Shown: positions 9,916-22,335 of the stretch, in pieces
Layout of the letters: each line of letters begins with the position of its first letter
Position numbering within the stretch: position 1 is the first letter of the stretch
Notes under the pieces: generated by a model
Databases searched by the model: none
What the model saw: only the letters and a program-made list of their open reading frames with translations
What the model was told of the DNA's origin: nothing
From: Trichaptum fuscoviolaceum
Taxonomy: Eukaryota; Basidiomycota; Agaricomycetes; Hymenochaetales; Trichaptaceae
Length of the DNA: 64,000 nucleotides
Direction of reading: 5' to 3'
Assembly (NCBI GenBank): GCA_910574455.1
Contig: CAJSYZ010000007.1
Coordinates: forward strand, 1,178,001 to 1,242,000
Program-made: the position numbers and the translations under genes

Positions 9916-11175
9916 TTCCCGCGAACCGTAGGGTTCGCTTGGGTACCTTAGAAAAACGCAACTGTCCGGATTCTCTGCGAAAACTGATCCAGTCACGTGA
10001 AATTTCCTTTATGGGTAATTAACCCTTTCCGGCAGGAGATCCAGTCATGTGATGCACTACCTTTCACAGCAGGTTGTTTCCACGCGACTTTGACTCATCC
10101 GAGTCAACAACAGCAGCGTCTCCGTGTCTACACCCTCAGTGCAAAGCCGACTTTGTCTGTGAGGACATCCAACACTGGCAACGAGCGGACACCAAGCGCA
10201 AATGTGTCGGGTGCAGTGAGCATTGTAGCTGCCGGAAACACGGGGCAAACTATTCAAGCACAGCTGGACCTGCTGCACGTCCAAGGTTGAATCGTGACAC
10301 ATGGGTACGTGGCCCGGGCTTTGAGTGCGCACACCGCGTCCTCCCTGGCCGAATTGCAGATTGCTTAACTGGAAGTCGGTGCATGGAACGAATGCGGGTC
10401 GTTGGCGGCAAGACTGGGAATAATGGTGTCTTTGCAAATGTTGCTAGTGGAAGGTGCGCCTATTTTACTGCATTAACATGTTGCTTCTTTACTGTGTATT
10501 CTAATGGGACTGTTTCGGCTACTTTTGCTTTCCATATTCAATAGAAGATGGTGTCCGTGCTGTACCGGAGGGGACACAGAAGGATGCACCACCATAGTAC
10601 GCCGCTACTCAGGCGGATGCTGTCCCGCCGTACTTGGAGACGTCAGTCCATGCACCTCAGTCCTTATCTCCGGGTATGATGCTTCCAGGCGAGCTCTCCA
10701 TTGATGGTCTCGCAACGGGCACACTCTTCTCATTTGCTTGGAACATGCTCGTTTCTATTTCCTTCCAATTTGTAGGCTTTCTCCTTACCTCCTGAATATC
10801 ACACATGCGGCGAAGCTCGGTGCTCGTGCTGGTCTTGGCTTGACGCTGGTTCAATACGGGTTTGCATTGAGGACGGGCAAGGATGACAAAGGCATGGGCA
10901 CAAATGGTGAAGAGATGTGGGGTGGCTGGGGAAATCCTGAGGACACTGTACTTTTACCAACACTGATGTTTGATACAGCTGCGGCTGCTGAAAGTTGGGC
11001 TTCTCACAATGGGACTGTTCCTGTGGCAGATGCTTCTGCGGCAGCAAGAGTATGGTGTACAATACTTCTGTACTATATGTGTTCTCAACAATAAATGGTT
11101 TTTCTCTTCTATACCCATTCCCGGGTCGCGGGCTTTGCTGTGAGTTAGCAACTCACAGCCTTTAGTAACTGCTTG
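9916..11175 (+). repeat. Duplicated unit, copy 2 (uninterrupted)
   Basis: About 1,260 bp, head to tail with copy 1. It begins TTCCCGCGAACC and ends with the hairpin GCTGTGAGTT-AGC-AACTCACAGC, then CTTTAGTAACTGCTTG. At 11071-11078 it preserves the uninterrupted target TACTATAT, which in copy 1 is split by the TA-flanked element. It carries its own broken BSD2-like fragment. Confidence 0.75.
10375..11085 (+). pseudogene. BSD2/NDFIP-like gene fragment, copy 2
   Basis: Same fragment as copy 1, with the same TAG in the first PPxY motif (10595-10597) and the same small frameshifting deletion before YLLNITHAAK (near 10788). Sharing two independent lesions means the gene fragment was already dead when the unit was duplicated. 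It differs from copy 1 by scattered substitutions and codon-sized indels (for example GEEMWG versus GEESMWG). It ends within the same Ala-rich segment without the last membrane span. Confidence 0.7.
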
Positions 11176-11652
11176 TAATGTCACACTATTACCACGAGAT
11201 CTTTGTCACGTCACAATGTGCTCACTTACTTTTCAGGTTTGGCAACGACCCAGTTATACCTTTCTTCTCTACTACTCCTATTCGTAGCACTCGCACTTCG
11301 CCGTCACTTTCACTTACTCCCCCCACACCAAAAGTACTATTGGAATTACATTGAGTTGACGGCGAACTCAGATTTTGTCCCAAATCAGGGACGGTTGATG
11401 CTAGGCAAAGTTGTATAGGAGTGGACACCAAGGGGTCGGGACATCGATTCTGGAAGCGCATGCATCGTGGCTAAAGCCATTCATTTGACGCGAACGGAGG
11501 CGTAGTAGAACTTCCGCTCTTATTCACGGCGTGGTAAGTCAGGCTTAAATTGCGCCGGCTTAGCATCAACTTGCGACATTCGTCCCGGAAATAGGCACTG
11601 GCTTACGAATTGAGGCGCTGTCGAAGAAACCTATAAGGCTCGCTCAGTTTAA
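11176..11652. other. Upstream region of the MFS gene
   Basis: No supported gene. It lies between the duplicated unit and the ATG at 11653 and presumably holds the transporter promoter. No clear regulatory motif was recognised. Confidence 0.4.
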
Positions 11653-14453
11653 ATGGCTTCTATAACACCCCGCATATCCGGTTTGTGGGCAGACGGCTAC
11701 TTTGACGACGCCATGGGCAACGAGGAGGATATCGAGCGACGTGAACAGGATGCGCGTACGCCTTTGGACAGAACAATCGACCGCATCGGAATGGGTATGT
11801 AGATGGGCTGCAGGGTGGCGAAAAGGTGTTTACTTGGCGATGTGTGTAGGGAGTTATCAATGGACGTTACTTGCATTGTGTGGCTTTGGTGAGCGACAAA
11901 ATTGCTCTATAGAAAGACATTAAACCTAACCAAATTACATAGGATGGTTAGCGGACAACGTTAGTATGAATGAGTTTCTTGCGTGCATACCGTAATTCTG
12001 GCCTTAGATGTGGATTCAAACCGTTGCAATCATTTTACCAAGAGTCCAACAACACTTCGATGGTGAGGGATTTGCCAGTTATGCTGTACCAGCGCACTCA
12101 CACAATCCCAGTCTCCGACAGCCATATTGGATATCTATCCTCCGCTATGTTTGCTGGGATGATGTTAGGGGCTGTGGGATGGGGTTCATGTACGTTTGCC
12201 ATGTCTTTTGTGTCTATCACTACCTTAAAGATATCTTTTTGCAGGTTCTGATCTACTTGGTCGAAGCACGGCTTTCAACTTGACCCTCTTCTTCACAGCA
12301 ATATTCGGTCTATTATCGAGTTATGCGCCGTCATTCCTTACATTATGTGTCGCTTTATTTTTACTAGGGACTTCTGTCGGGGTGAGTCGGATTCGTGTTA
12401 TGATTTATGTCCCTTCTAAATAAACCATTGCAGGGATCAATGCCCACAGATGGGACTCTGCTCCTCGAACATATGCCACGGGGGAAGCAATACCTCGTAA
12501 CTGCCCTATCTGTGTTCTTTTCCTTTGGGTCTGTGCTTTCCGCGGTTGTCGGGATTCTGGTAATCCCAAACAATTCTTGTCCGGCCCATACGGATGCCGA
12601 TTCCATTCCTTGCGAAGTCGTGACGATGAACCTGGGATGGAAGTACTTATTAATGGCTGTAGGATTTATTGTAAGTAATCAATCCGGTCCCACCCGGCAT
12701 TGCCTTTGTTACGATCACATATACGCGAGACGCACTCTTACTGATATAATTTCTCCTTTACCTTTCGTGCAGACGCTATCCTTCTTTGTCGCTCGTATTG
12801 TTTTCTTCCGCCTGCATGAATCACCTCGATATCTCGTCCATGCTGGGAGACCCGAAGAGGCCCTTGTTAACTTGCAGAAAATATCGAAGTTTAATGGTTC
12901 AGAACTCGAGCTTGCATTAGAGGACGTGCAAGACAATCCCGTCGTTGTTGAAGTAGTAAGGGATGGGGAAGATGAAGACATGGGAGAGGAGCACACTCCA
13001 TTCATAGCAAGTGCGGCGAGGAGAGCTCGTACGGATGTGAGGGTATTATTCGATGCGGGTGTGGAGGCACCAGACGAATTGAGTCCTGGGGAAACCGAGC
13101 CTCTTTCAGATGGGCATGGATCAGCATCTGGTAGCCGTACGAATTCCCGCTCGTCCGAGCGGGCGAAATATGACGCTACGGGCTCTTCGGAGGTTCAGCT
13201 CGATTCACACAAGTTCACCACTCCCGCTAGTGAAAGCATGCCTCACCCATTTCCAAACTCATACCTTAACGTCAATGCAACCCGAGGTAGCCTTGCGTCT
13301 CATGTTTCGCCACCTCTATCTCCAGAACCCAAGATAACCTCACCTCCCAAGTCGCCCGCACGTCCCCGGTTCGAGCGCGGCTCAGCGACGATTTCGAGTC
13401 CTTCACGTCGATCGAGTTTCTACGAAGCGAAAGCCCGGGTGTGCTGGGCACTACCGCGATGGATGCGCAGACCCTTATGGGCATGGCTAGACAAAATTTC
13501 TCTAGTCTTAAGTCCAGATTGGAGACGGACGACATTACTCGTGTGGGCCATGTGGTGTTCCATGTCCCTAGGTGAGCAACAACGTAGCCATACACCGACT
13601 AGTCAAACTAACTCGTTTGACGCGATAAGCTTATACCATGTTCAACGTTTTTCTACCTAAAATGCTAGAAATGCGCTTCGATAGCGCCTTATCAGAGGAG
13701 CATAAATCATTAGACGACACAATGTGGGACGTTGTTATTTTTACTCTCGGAGGCTGTCCAGGAGCTTTGGTATAGTTATATGTTATCTTTTATCCAGCGG
13801 CACTTTCTCAATTGGAACACAGCTTGGGGCGTATATGGTCGAATCAAGGCTCGGGCGGCGATGGTCATTAGCAAGCAGCACCTTCGTCACCGCGTTCTTC
13901 TGCCTCCTTTTCATTTTTTCTAGCTCATCCTTAGCTGTGCGACTCAGCACAATTGGAATAAGCCTGAGCTCTACCGTAAGTTATGATTCCTGTCTGTTGA
14001 CTTCTTGGCTGATGCTCGAGTACTAAAGACTATGTGGTCTGTATTATACGGGTTAGTCTCATAAGTATTCACTCTATGGTCGCAGCAATGACGTTTTACC
14101 CTTGCAGATGGACTCCAGAAATATTCGATACAGCAGGTATATTAAGGTCATCCCCACTGTACAAAAAGTATATTAATAGTTCTTCTGTTGCAGTCCGAGG
14201 TACGGCATGCGGAACCGCATCTGCCCTATCGCGAATGTGCGTATAGTATTCATCCTAGCGCGGAACTCTAACTAACGTTGACTACTTTAGTGGAGGGATG
14301 ATAGCCCCTGTTTTAGGTGGAATGCTTCTCATGGTCAGCCGCTCGTTGCCAGTCTATTTCAGCATCGTAATCTTCACTCTTGCGGGAGTATGTACCCTTA
14401 TGCTTCACGTGGAAGAGAGAGGTCGCCCTGTAGAAGGCGTTTTCGCTCACTAG
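11653..14453 (+). CDS. MFS transporter (SVOP/SV2-like, 12-span)
   Basis: A multi-exon gene starting MASITPRISGLWADGYFDDA, with a first intron at 11795. Major-facilitator features: GWLADN and QTVAIILPRVQQHF at the first span, DSHIGYLSSAMFAGMMLGAV, GSMPTDGTLLLEHMPRGK with KQYLVTALSVFFSFGSV, and LHESPRYLVHAGRPEEA before the central loop. The loop is long and rich in Ser, Pro and acidic residues. The second half has WDVVIFTLGGCPGAL, YMVESRLGRRWSL, TPEIFDTAVRGTACGTASAL (across an intron) and APVLGGMLL, ending EGVFAH. About ten introns of 50-70 nt. The family moves small organic solutes across a membrane; the substrate cannot be told. No break was seen in the exons checked. Confidence 0.8.
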
Positions 14454-14937
14454 AGAGCTACTAGAGAGCTACTTGATAGAAGCGAGTGTCTATCCTGGTG
14501 GAGGATCGTGTGAAGGGAATATGTAAATAATGCAGATCATTTCTGCAGGGACAGTTTTCTTGGATTTTTGATTGTAGCTATAGCACAGTTCCTTTCAGCA
14601 CAAAATCGTTCTTAGAGGTACTTAACTTATGTAGCATCTAGCTAAAATTCAACAAAATATAGCCAACCCTAGTGTGTGCGTGTCTGAAAGTCTTGCAAAG
14701 AGGCTCTGATCAACAATAGCTCAAATTGTCGATCCTAGATTTCAAACTCGATTGTTTCCTGTGCCCGTATAGTCTTCTCTGCAATCGTACCATTTTCGTC
14801 GACCGGGAGGGTTCGGTTACAAAATAGATTATTAGTTAGCTCATATGCGCATAAACAACAGCAGATACAAAGCGACCGATAGAGGGAAAGGCAGTATATT
14901 TCATACAGTGATAAAGACGATATGACGATAGCTTGAC
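14454..14937. other. Convergent intergenic region
   Basis: Lies between the 3' ends of the MFS gene (plus) and the HHE gene (minus). Nothing coding was seen. Confidence 0.5.
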
Positions 14938-15893
14938 CTAGGACAAAGCGTATGGGGAATACTTCCAGTATCTGGGGTCAACATCATTATTAGACATTTT
15001 CGGAGTTCAACGGAGACGAAGACGAACCCAGAGTACTTCCAAGCAAATATGTAAGGGACTATGATTTTGTTCATGATCCACGGTAATCCAGGCCACTCTT
15101 TGTACTCTGGTGGTGTGTGGCTGCGACAACAGGTCCATAAGTTTCGTAGCGATACATCCACGTGAAACGCATGACATACCTTCGCATGAATGGAAGGATC
15201 AGGAATGGATCACCATGCGACTTCGAGAAAGCGACTAGCTGCTTCACCATCTCCTTCACCTCAGTTTCTGAGAAGCCAGCGCCCCGGACTTTATCGGGAC
15301 TAATGTGTTCTACTTCCTCGTCCAGGTGGGAAAACTACGAAAAGTAGAGGTCTAGATTAGCATCTCGTTATCGGAAGGCGATGAGAGACGATGATACCAG
15401 TGGTTCACGGAATTCGACCATCAAATTGCGTAGCTCGTCCGCATGAAATGTCGAAGGGTTTGCCCTTCCACCTTGAATTATGGCCATTAAACGGTCGAGA
15501 CACCCGTGGATGACCGTATGTTCTTCTTTCTCCTTGGAGAAGTCCATCTTCTGGTTGAGGAATGGAAACACGACTACTTCCTGACATGACGCCCGACCGA
15601 AATAACCCAAAGGTGAGCGACATCTCTACACATGTCATGCATTGACTAACCTCGCTGTCGTGATGACCCTCGATTGCCTTCGCCCATGCCTCGCAGTATC
15701 CAAGGAAGTTCGCGATGTCGTCCGTCGGAAGCCGGTCAAGAAGTGACACGATGTTATCGTAACCTATCTTATAGGTAGAATGGGCTTTCGACAGGTCAGA
15801 GGCGAACGCTCTCACATTCACTAACGGCTTACCACGGATCATATTGTATTGCAAACGACCGAATATATCTTCTGACTTTTGTTCTTCACCCAT
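14938..15893 (-). CDS. Hemerythrin-like HHE-domain protein
   Basis: Starts MGEEQKSEDIFGRLQYNMIRG, about five exons. The pattern fits an alpha-helical HHE cation-binding bundle that holds a di-iron centre. Candidate ligands are EGHHDSE at the end of exon 1, FPFLNQK and EEHTVIHGCLDRL in exon 2, and FSHLDEEVEHI in exon 3. The C-terminal part reads KSHGDPFLILPFMRR, then HTPPEYKEWPGLPWIMNKI and finally WKYSPYALS before the stop at 14938. The FLILPFM segment and the PPEYKEWPGLPW tail are usual in fungal members of about 230-260 residues. Role unknown (metal or oxygen binding). It converges on the MFS gene. Confidence 0.7.
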
Positions 15894-16658
15894 GGCTAGC
15901 TAGCGATTGCGAGAATATGGCAATGAGTGTATCGCGCTCACAGACGACGGGCTTCTTATACTGCAGCTTCCCAACTTTGATCGGGCACATTGCTGTGTGC
16001 AGGTTCGCCGCTCGGCTATCTTCTACATATTACTGTAGCTAGCTCGGGCGGAGTCGGAGTTCGGAACCGTCCGAGAATGGAATGAATGCCTTCAATTGCT
16101 CTGATCCGAGTCTGCTAATAACCGTATTGATCACAGTAAGTATACTAGTAGTATCATTGAGCGGTTGTTGAATATCTACCTATAATATCAGCAAACTGAC
16201 GACATTAGAAGGGGCAGGACAAAAAATCTCAAGTCTTCTGATAAAATCGAGCCATGTTGCTAAAACTGACTACATGAGCCCCGGTTTGCAATTTTTAGAG
16301 TAAATTGGAGCCAGGCTCGATATGGACGTCGGAACACTGCACGTTTGATGCTTGACCCCGATGTAACGAAATACGAACTGTCCGAGAACGAACCTGCTTC
16401 TCATCAAGATGGTTCCATTTCTGAAGAGCAGTTTTAGGGACTTGAACGTTCCGGGGGCCGAACTATGTGCAGATGTTTATGACTTTTCGCTAAAATGCTG
16501 TACGGTGTGATACGGGATGCTAATAGAAAGCGTGGTGCCAGTGCCAGTGGAAGCAGGAGTCCGGTCATCAATTCTCACGTCAATATGGACCCACAATCAT
16601 GCTGTGCCCCTCAGGCTCTACTATTCGTACTTTACATCTTATACCTGCGGAATGGCTA
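15894..16658. other. Spacer upstream of the HHE gene
   Basis: Contains the HHE promoter. Open frames near 16495-16720 are short, overlap each other and run into the inverted-repeat element, so no gene is called. Confidence 0.4.
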
Positions 16659-17632
16659 TCATCACCGAACCGGCGGAAATACTACGGGGCACTTATAATG
16701 GGGTGACAGACACCTTGTAGATAGGTTATAGGCCTTATGGCACCTTACAATAAAAAAAATTCTCGTACTCAACCAAGGCCCTTTTGTAAGGAGCCCGTAA
16801 GGACATTATAATCATGCATAATCCCGTATAATATAGTCGTGTGCCTCACATATTTCAGTTCAGAATAGGGCCAGATAGGGGTTATAGAACGGACAAATTG
16901 AGTAATAAATTATGCATTTAAAATAGATATGTACATGTATGCGTGGGCCGGAAGAATATTATATCAATGCACTCACCAACACACGATAGTCAACTGTTCT
17001 GCAACCACAGAATTCCTTCCAAGCTCACCGCACCCTCCTCCTCCCCAAATACCCTGCACCATTTGGCAACTCCATCCCTCTTTTTCTTCAATGGGACTAC
17101 AAAGAGAGTTTGTTAATATAACACACCTTGGGGAATTGCTTTGGGAGAATAGCCGGAGACCCAGAGACCAAAGAGAGAACTAGACAGCATAGACACAGTA
17201 GAGCCAGACCATAGAAGAGACACAGAGACAGAGAAACAGATTGTTCAGAGACTTTGCAAGCTTGAGGCAAACATGAGCACGGCAACAAGGGCAGGAAATC
17301 CACAGAGATGGGGGTTGATAAGCGAGGGAGAGACGACTCAGACATGCTGCGGCAGCTACTAGTATATCTGCGGTGGCTATATAGTTTTGCATATAGCCAC
17401 CGGCAACTTGGATACCGGGGACCGAGAAAACTAATTCCGGAACTTCTCGTTTTGCAAGCCCCTCATAATCTCCCATAATAGCTTATTAAGGTCTTACATA
17501 CTACCATAACAGCTTAAAAGGAACTGCAATGAGACATAATGAATTAGATAAGACTACAAAAGGGTTACAGAGCCCTTACAAGGCTCCATAAGCTTTTAGC
17601 ACTTCATAAGATTTCCGCCGGTTCGGTGATGA
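16659..17632. mobile_element. Inverted-repeat element of about 1 kb, non-autonomous
   Basis: A perfect 22-bp inverted repeat bounds it: 16659-16680 (TCATCACCGAACCGGCGGAA plus AT) and 17611-17632. Similarity continues inward in weaker form (CTTATGGCACCTTACA on the left, CTTATGGAGCCTTGTAA on the right read in reverse), suggesting long terminal inverted repeats of 100 bp or more. No transposase frame is present. GCTA occurs just outside both ends but not symmetrically, so the exact ends and target duplication are open. Confidence 0.5.
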
Positions 17633-18450
17633 TGAGCTACTCTACTCTACATCCTCTACTTCATCTCGTACCTCGAGAATAAAAGATCCTGAGTCCGATC
17701 CTAGTCCATTACTGATGCGCTAAAATCGCTATCTATCACCGTGACGGGCTCATCGGACGTGCAAAAAGACTCGGACTGTGTGTAGGCTCCTGAATCCTTG
17801 ACTCACTTACCAGTGTAGATATCTTATAGTCCGTCGTCTCCGAACTCTATGGTAAATCTGCACCTTCTGTCTTCCCTTTACGCCAGGTCCGTGAATTGAC
17901 CGATCACTTATTACTGCGAACCAGAGTCCAGACAGCTTCCTATGTATGCTGCTATGGCCACAAACTAGACACGAATCCCGCATTTCTTTCACAGGTATGT
18001 TAACAGCAGCTTCTTTCTCTCTTTCTGATCTATGCTTCGATTCTCTAAACGGGCCGTTCTGGATTTATAGTCTATAGACACGGTCCTTTCTTTGCCAGAC
18101 GAAAACTGGCCCGAGTGAGACCGATTGGCACTTACTGTGTGGTTGCAAAGTACCCAATACTGCTGCAGCTGACCGGAGATAGGATAGGATGAGACCTGCT
18201 TCTTTCGCATCAATCCGGCGTTCCTCTCGTTCTGTAACTTGATCGGTGATCTTCTGAGAAATATTCTCATTACGGAAGCAGTCCTTCTGCAGGAAGACTT
18301 TGGCTTGACACACTCCGATGATGGCTTTGCTTACAGATTTTACAGTTAGCTCAAATGCACAATTAGGTTCTCTAAAGCATTTAAAAGGGGTAGGCCTGCC
18401 CACAGAGATACTTCGTGACCTCTACAATTGATTAAAGCACACCTCCTTTC
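17633..18450. other. Upstream region of the A-T-TE synthetase gene
   Basis: No gene could be supported. A minus-strand open frame at 18065-18403 has no recognisable motif. The region probably holds the promoter of the synthetase gene starting at 18451. Confidence 0.4.
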
Positions 18451-21400
18451 ATGATGACTAGCAACAAGCCCACTACTCTACCTCAGCTACTGTTGGAGCG
18501 CACCCAAGACTCTAATGCTGAGATCGGGTTTCTCGATAGCACTGGAAGAGTCGTTCAGACACTTTCACACCAGTCTCTTTTCAAGAACGCCCAGCAGGAC
18601 GCTCGACGACTGCTTGCCTCTGGCCTAAGAGGCGGTGGCAGAAATATCGTGGTCACAGAGTTCGAAGATCACCAAAGTCACATTCGCGTATTCTGGGCAT
18701 GCTGTCTTGGTGAGTGCATCATAGCTGAATGTCCGCTACATTGAATCAACTCACATATTTCACTAGCTGGCATACCGTTCTGCCCCCTCCCTCCTCTTCA
18801 TCCAGACCGTGCCGCACGTCGTGCAGCTTTCACCCACATCCAATCGCTCCTAGATGGACCCACTCTCATCACCGACACCAAGACTATTCTGTCTGTGAAT
18901 CAGATTCTCCCGGACATGAAAACTATCGCATTGTCCGACCTTGATCGGATCTCTCTCGACGACACCGAGTTCATCGCAGATGTTTTCCCTCAGCGAGCCG
19001 CCGCCCCCGACGACATCGCCTGCCTCATGCTCACGTCGGGATCAACCGGTAATTCAAAGGCGGTAGCACTTCGGCACTCGAATATCCTATCAAGCATTCG
19101 AGGGAAGATCAAGCATCATTCCACGACGTCTTCTTCGCGCTTCTTCAATTGGATCGCTTTGCATCACGTTGCGTGCTTCACGGAGATTCATTTCCAGGCG
19201 CTCGAAGCTGATGCAAGGTATGTATAATGCGATGCTAAGTTATGGAGGTCATATTCACATATTTCGATAGCCAGTACCACGTCTCGTCCATGGCAATCGT
19301 CCAGAGGCCTACAAATTTGCTTGAGTGGTGCAGCACATTGAGGATAACGTATACGTTCAGCCCGAACTTTCTGGTCGCTCAATTATGCCGCGATATTTCG
19401 ACCGCCCAGGACACCCTGAGCGCGATTGATCTTTCGCGCCTGAAGATCTTCATATCCGGGGGTGAGGCGGTGCCCGTGAAAACAGCCGTAGAGTTCGCAG
19501 ACATTCTGGAGCGATGCGGTGCACCCAGGGATGCGCTTCGCGCTGGATTCGGAATGACTGAAACCGGAGTGCGTTGGCCTCGTGCCCTGGCGCTATAATT
19601 ACTATCTTCAAGTTGCTGATCTGCGCATATTTTTAGGCTGGATGTATTTATGATCGCCGGGCTATACTGAAGGATTCAAGTCTATACGAGACGAAATATC
19701 TGTCGCTTGGGACATGTTGCGACGGTACTTCAGTTCGCACTGTGGACCCTCGGACAGGAAAGACGTGTCGTCCTAATGAGATAGGCCAGCTCCAATTGAG
19801 CGGACCGACAGTTTTCCGGGAGTACTACAACAACGTTACTGCGACCGAGAAGTCCTTCACCAAGGACGGTTGGTTTATTACGGGTGACCAGGCAGTAATT
19901 GACACGGACGGGAACCTTCACATGGTTGGGAGGGACACCGACTATGTAAACATCAACGGGGTCAAACATCCCAGCGTCGACGTCGAACATTACATTGAGG
20001 ATTCGGATATCGACGGTGTCATTCGATCCTTCGTTTTCGTCTGTCCATTGCGCCTGCCGAATGCCGACACAGAGACGTATTGTGTCTTCTATCTACATGC
20101 CTCGGCCACGCAGGACGACCTGCCCGAGGCCCACGTCCGCTCGATGGCCGCAACCAATCAGTCGATTAAGCGGGCTTGTTCTGTCTTCTGCTCACTCGCG
20201 CCCCATGCAATTCTTCCGCTTCCTGGGAAGTCCTTCGTAAAGACGGCGCTCGGAAAAGTCTCTAGGACTGCCCTCGCTAAGACATACCTCGATGGCAAAT
20301 TTGCACCCTTTGAAGAGCAGCTCAAGGACGCGTCAGGGGTAACCCTGCAAGCGAATGGCATCGCGAATATAAAGCCTGAGAATACTGTCGAAGAGAAGGT
20401 GATCGTAATTCTGGCAAGGCTCTTTGGCTCATCGGCTTTGGATATGCAACGTTCGCAGAACATATTTGACACTGGAGCGTCATCGATGCAGTTCATGCAG
20501 TTGAAGCACCTCCTGCAGGAGGAGTTCGAGATTCCGGAGTTACCGATGATCGAGCTGCTGAAGAGACCTGAGATCGGATCGTTATGCGACTATGTGGAGC
20601 AGGTCGTCTCTCGCACTGACGTCCATCCCGTGGAATCGGCGTACGACCCAATTGTTTGCCTTCATCCAAGAGGATCCAAGCCACCGTTGTTTGTCATCCA
20701 CCCCTTCCACGGCGAGATTCTCGGTTTCGTCGACTTCGCCCAAGCTCTCAACGACGATAGGAAAGTATATGCCGTACGCGCAAGGGGGTTCAACCACGGC
20801 GAAGCTTTGTTTACTTCCTTCCAGGAAATGATCTCGGCGTACACGGTTTCCGTGGAAGCCCGCTATCCATCTGGGCCCTTCTTCCTAGCGGGGTACAGTC
20901 TCGGTGGTGCGATAGCGTTTGAGGTCGGTAAGGCACTCGAAAGGAGAGGGAAAGAAGTTGTTTGGGTGGGCGTGTTGGACCTCGCTCCCCGTATTCGGCC
21001 GTTGATGGAAAAAATGACATGGATGGAAACCACTCTGACGCTATGCACGTTCCTTGACCTAGTTCCGCCGCACACCTTGAACAAACTGCGCGAAGAGTTT
21101 CGGGAAAGGTTCCCGGAAGCAGACACTGGCGCGCCAGAGCCGTCATCCGTAGAGGAGATCGTCGTTTGGCTCCTGAATCGATGCGACACGGTCCGCTTCT
21201 CTACGCTCCATCTTGACAAATCGGAGTTCCTGCGCTGGATACGCATCGCGTACTCGATGATCCGTTCTGCTAGTTTCTACGAGCCCAAAGAGAAGCTCCA
21301 AGGCGCGTTCATGACAATATTCTGTGCGACCGGTTCTCTACCCGCTGAGCAACCTGTTCATGGAGACTTGAACGACTGGAAGGAGTTTTGCGATGGCCGA

Positions 21401-21532
21401 TTCGAGATAGTGGATGTAGGAGGGACGCACCATACTATGCTTACACACAATAATATACTGGCATTCTCGGAGGCGACGAGAAATGCAATGCATGCTGCCG
21501 AAGAGAAGGCCGAGAGACCGTCCCATATTTGA
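18451..21532 (+). CDS. NRPS-like synthetase with A-T-TE domains (quinone/furanone synthetase type)
   Basis: Four exons (18451-18709, 18767-19217, 19271-19568, 19637-21532) give 967 residues, the usual size for A-T-TE enzymes such as atromentin or polyporic acid synthetases. Adenylation domain: LTSGSTGNSKAVALRH (A3), ISGGEAVPV, GFGMTETG (A5), GWFITGDQ, and TALGKVSRTALAK with the A10 lysine. Thiolation domain: FDTGASSMQFMQLKHLL with the phosphopantetheine serine. Thioesterase: GYSLGGAIAF (Ser), GVLDLAP (Asp), GGTHHTML (His). Such enzymes adenylate an aromatic 2-oxo acid and join two units into a quinone or furanone. No aminotransferase or dehydrogenase partner lies nearby, so this is not the standard atromentin cluster. 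The substrate cannot be read from sequence by eye. Confidence 0.85.
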
Positions 21533-22335
21533 ACCTAGAAATACATGTACAGTAGAAGATATTTTCTCTCACTTTCTTAGTGATTGTAATCGATGATTTA
21601 GGGCTCGAAATAAAGGAACAATAGAGCAACTTGCGATAGGAGGTCGAAGCGGATGCAAAACATGATATATAGTCAGATTTTCCAGAGTGTTTTCTGCAGG
21701 GTGCATGTTTCTCTTTGCGTACAGTAGCATTCGATTGAGCTTCAAGATCAACGCTCGACGTGAAAACGGTGGAGAGCTGAGGTGTTGCAGCCCGCTGTTG
21801 AGGTAACAGGTTGAAATGCTGAAGGAAGGAGAGAAAACTCAAGCATAACTTGAACTCGGAAGTAACCGGCTCCGCGGAGACGGAGCCCGCCGGAGCCCCT
21901 CGACGAGGCACTTGCATAAAAAGGTAGAGCAATCGCATACATATGTGAAATGGATGTTTCTAGTTCAAATATGCAGGCTTTCAGAGATGTCTTGCAATAT
22001 AATGTGAATTGCGGCAACAAAGCTACTAACTACAACAGAGGTTACAGTTGGATGATTGTCCAAAGAGAAGGCATCACGTCAATGATTAACTAATGTCCTA
22101 GAAATTAAGTTCGAAACTATGGTAGAGACGTTTATGCTATTGCACAGAAAGAGGTCCGTGTGATGTGAATGATGATACAGAAAATTGTCCGAAAGGTCCG
22201 TGATGCGATTGTTACGTTATGAAACGGTAAGTGTCATTAAGGAGTCGTTAGTAGCGTGTGGTCGCAGAAAGTAGTGAGGTGAAGAGTGTGATGGGCAAAT
22301 GTCTGCGAGCACACCCCTAAAGTTTCATCATCGGC
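21533..22335. other. 3' spacer after the synthetase
   Basis: Overlapping minus-strand frames without motifs. No gene is called. Confidence 0.4.

Noticed and set aside
18065..18403. Minus-strand 112-codon frame upstream of the synthetase
   Set aside because: No recognisable motif and located where the promoter is expected.
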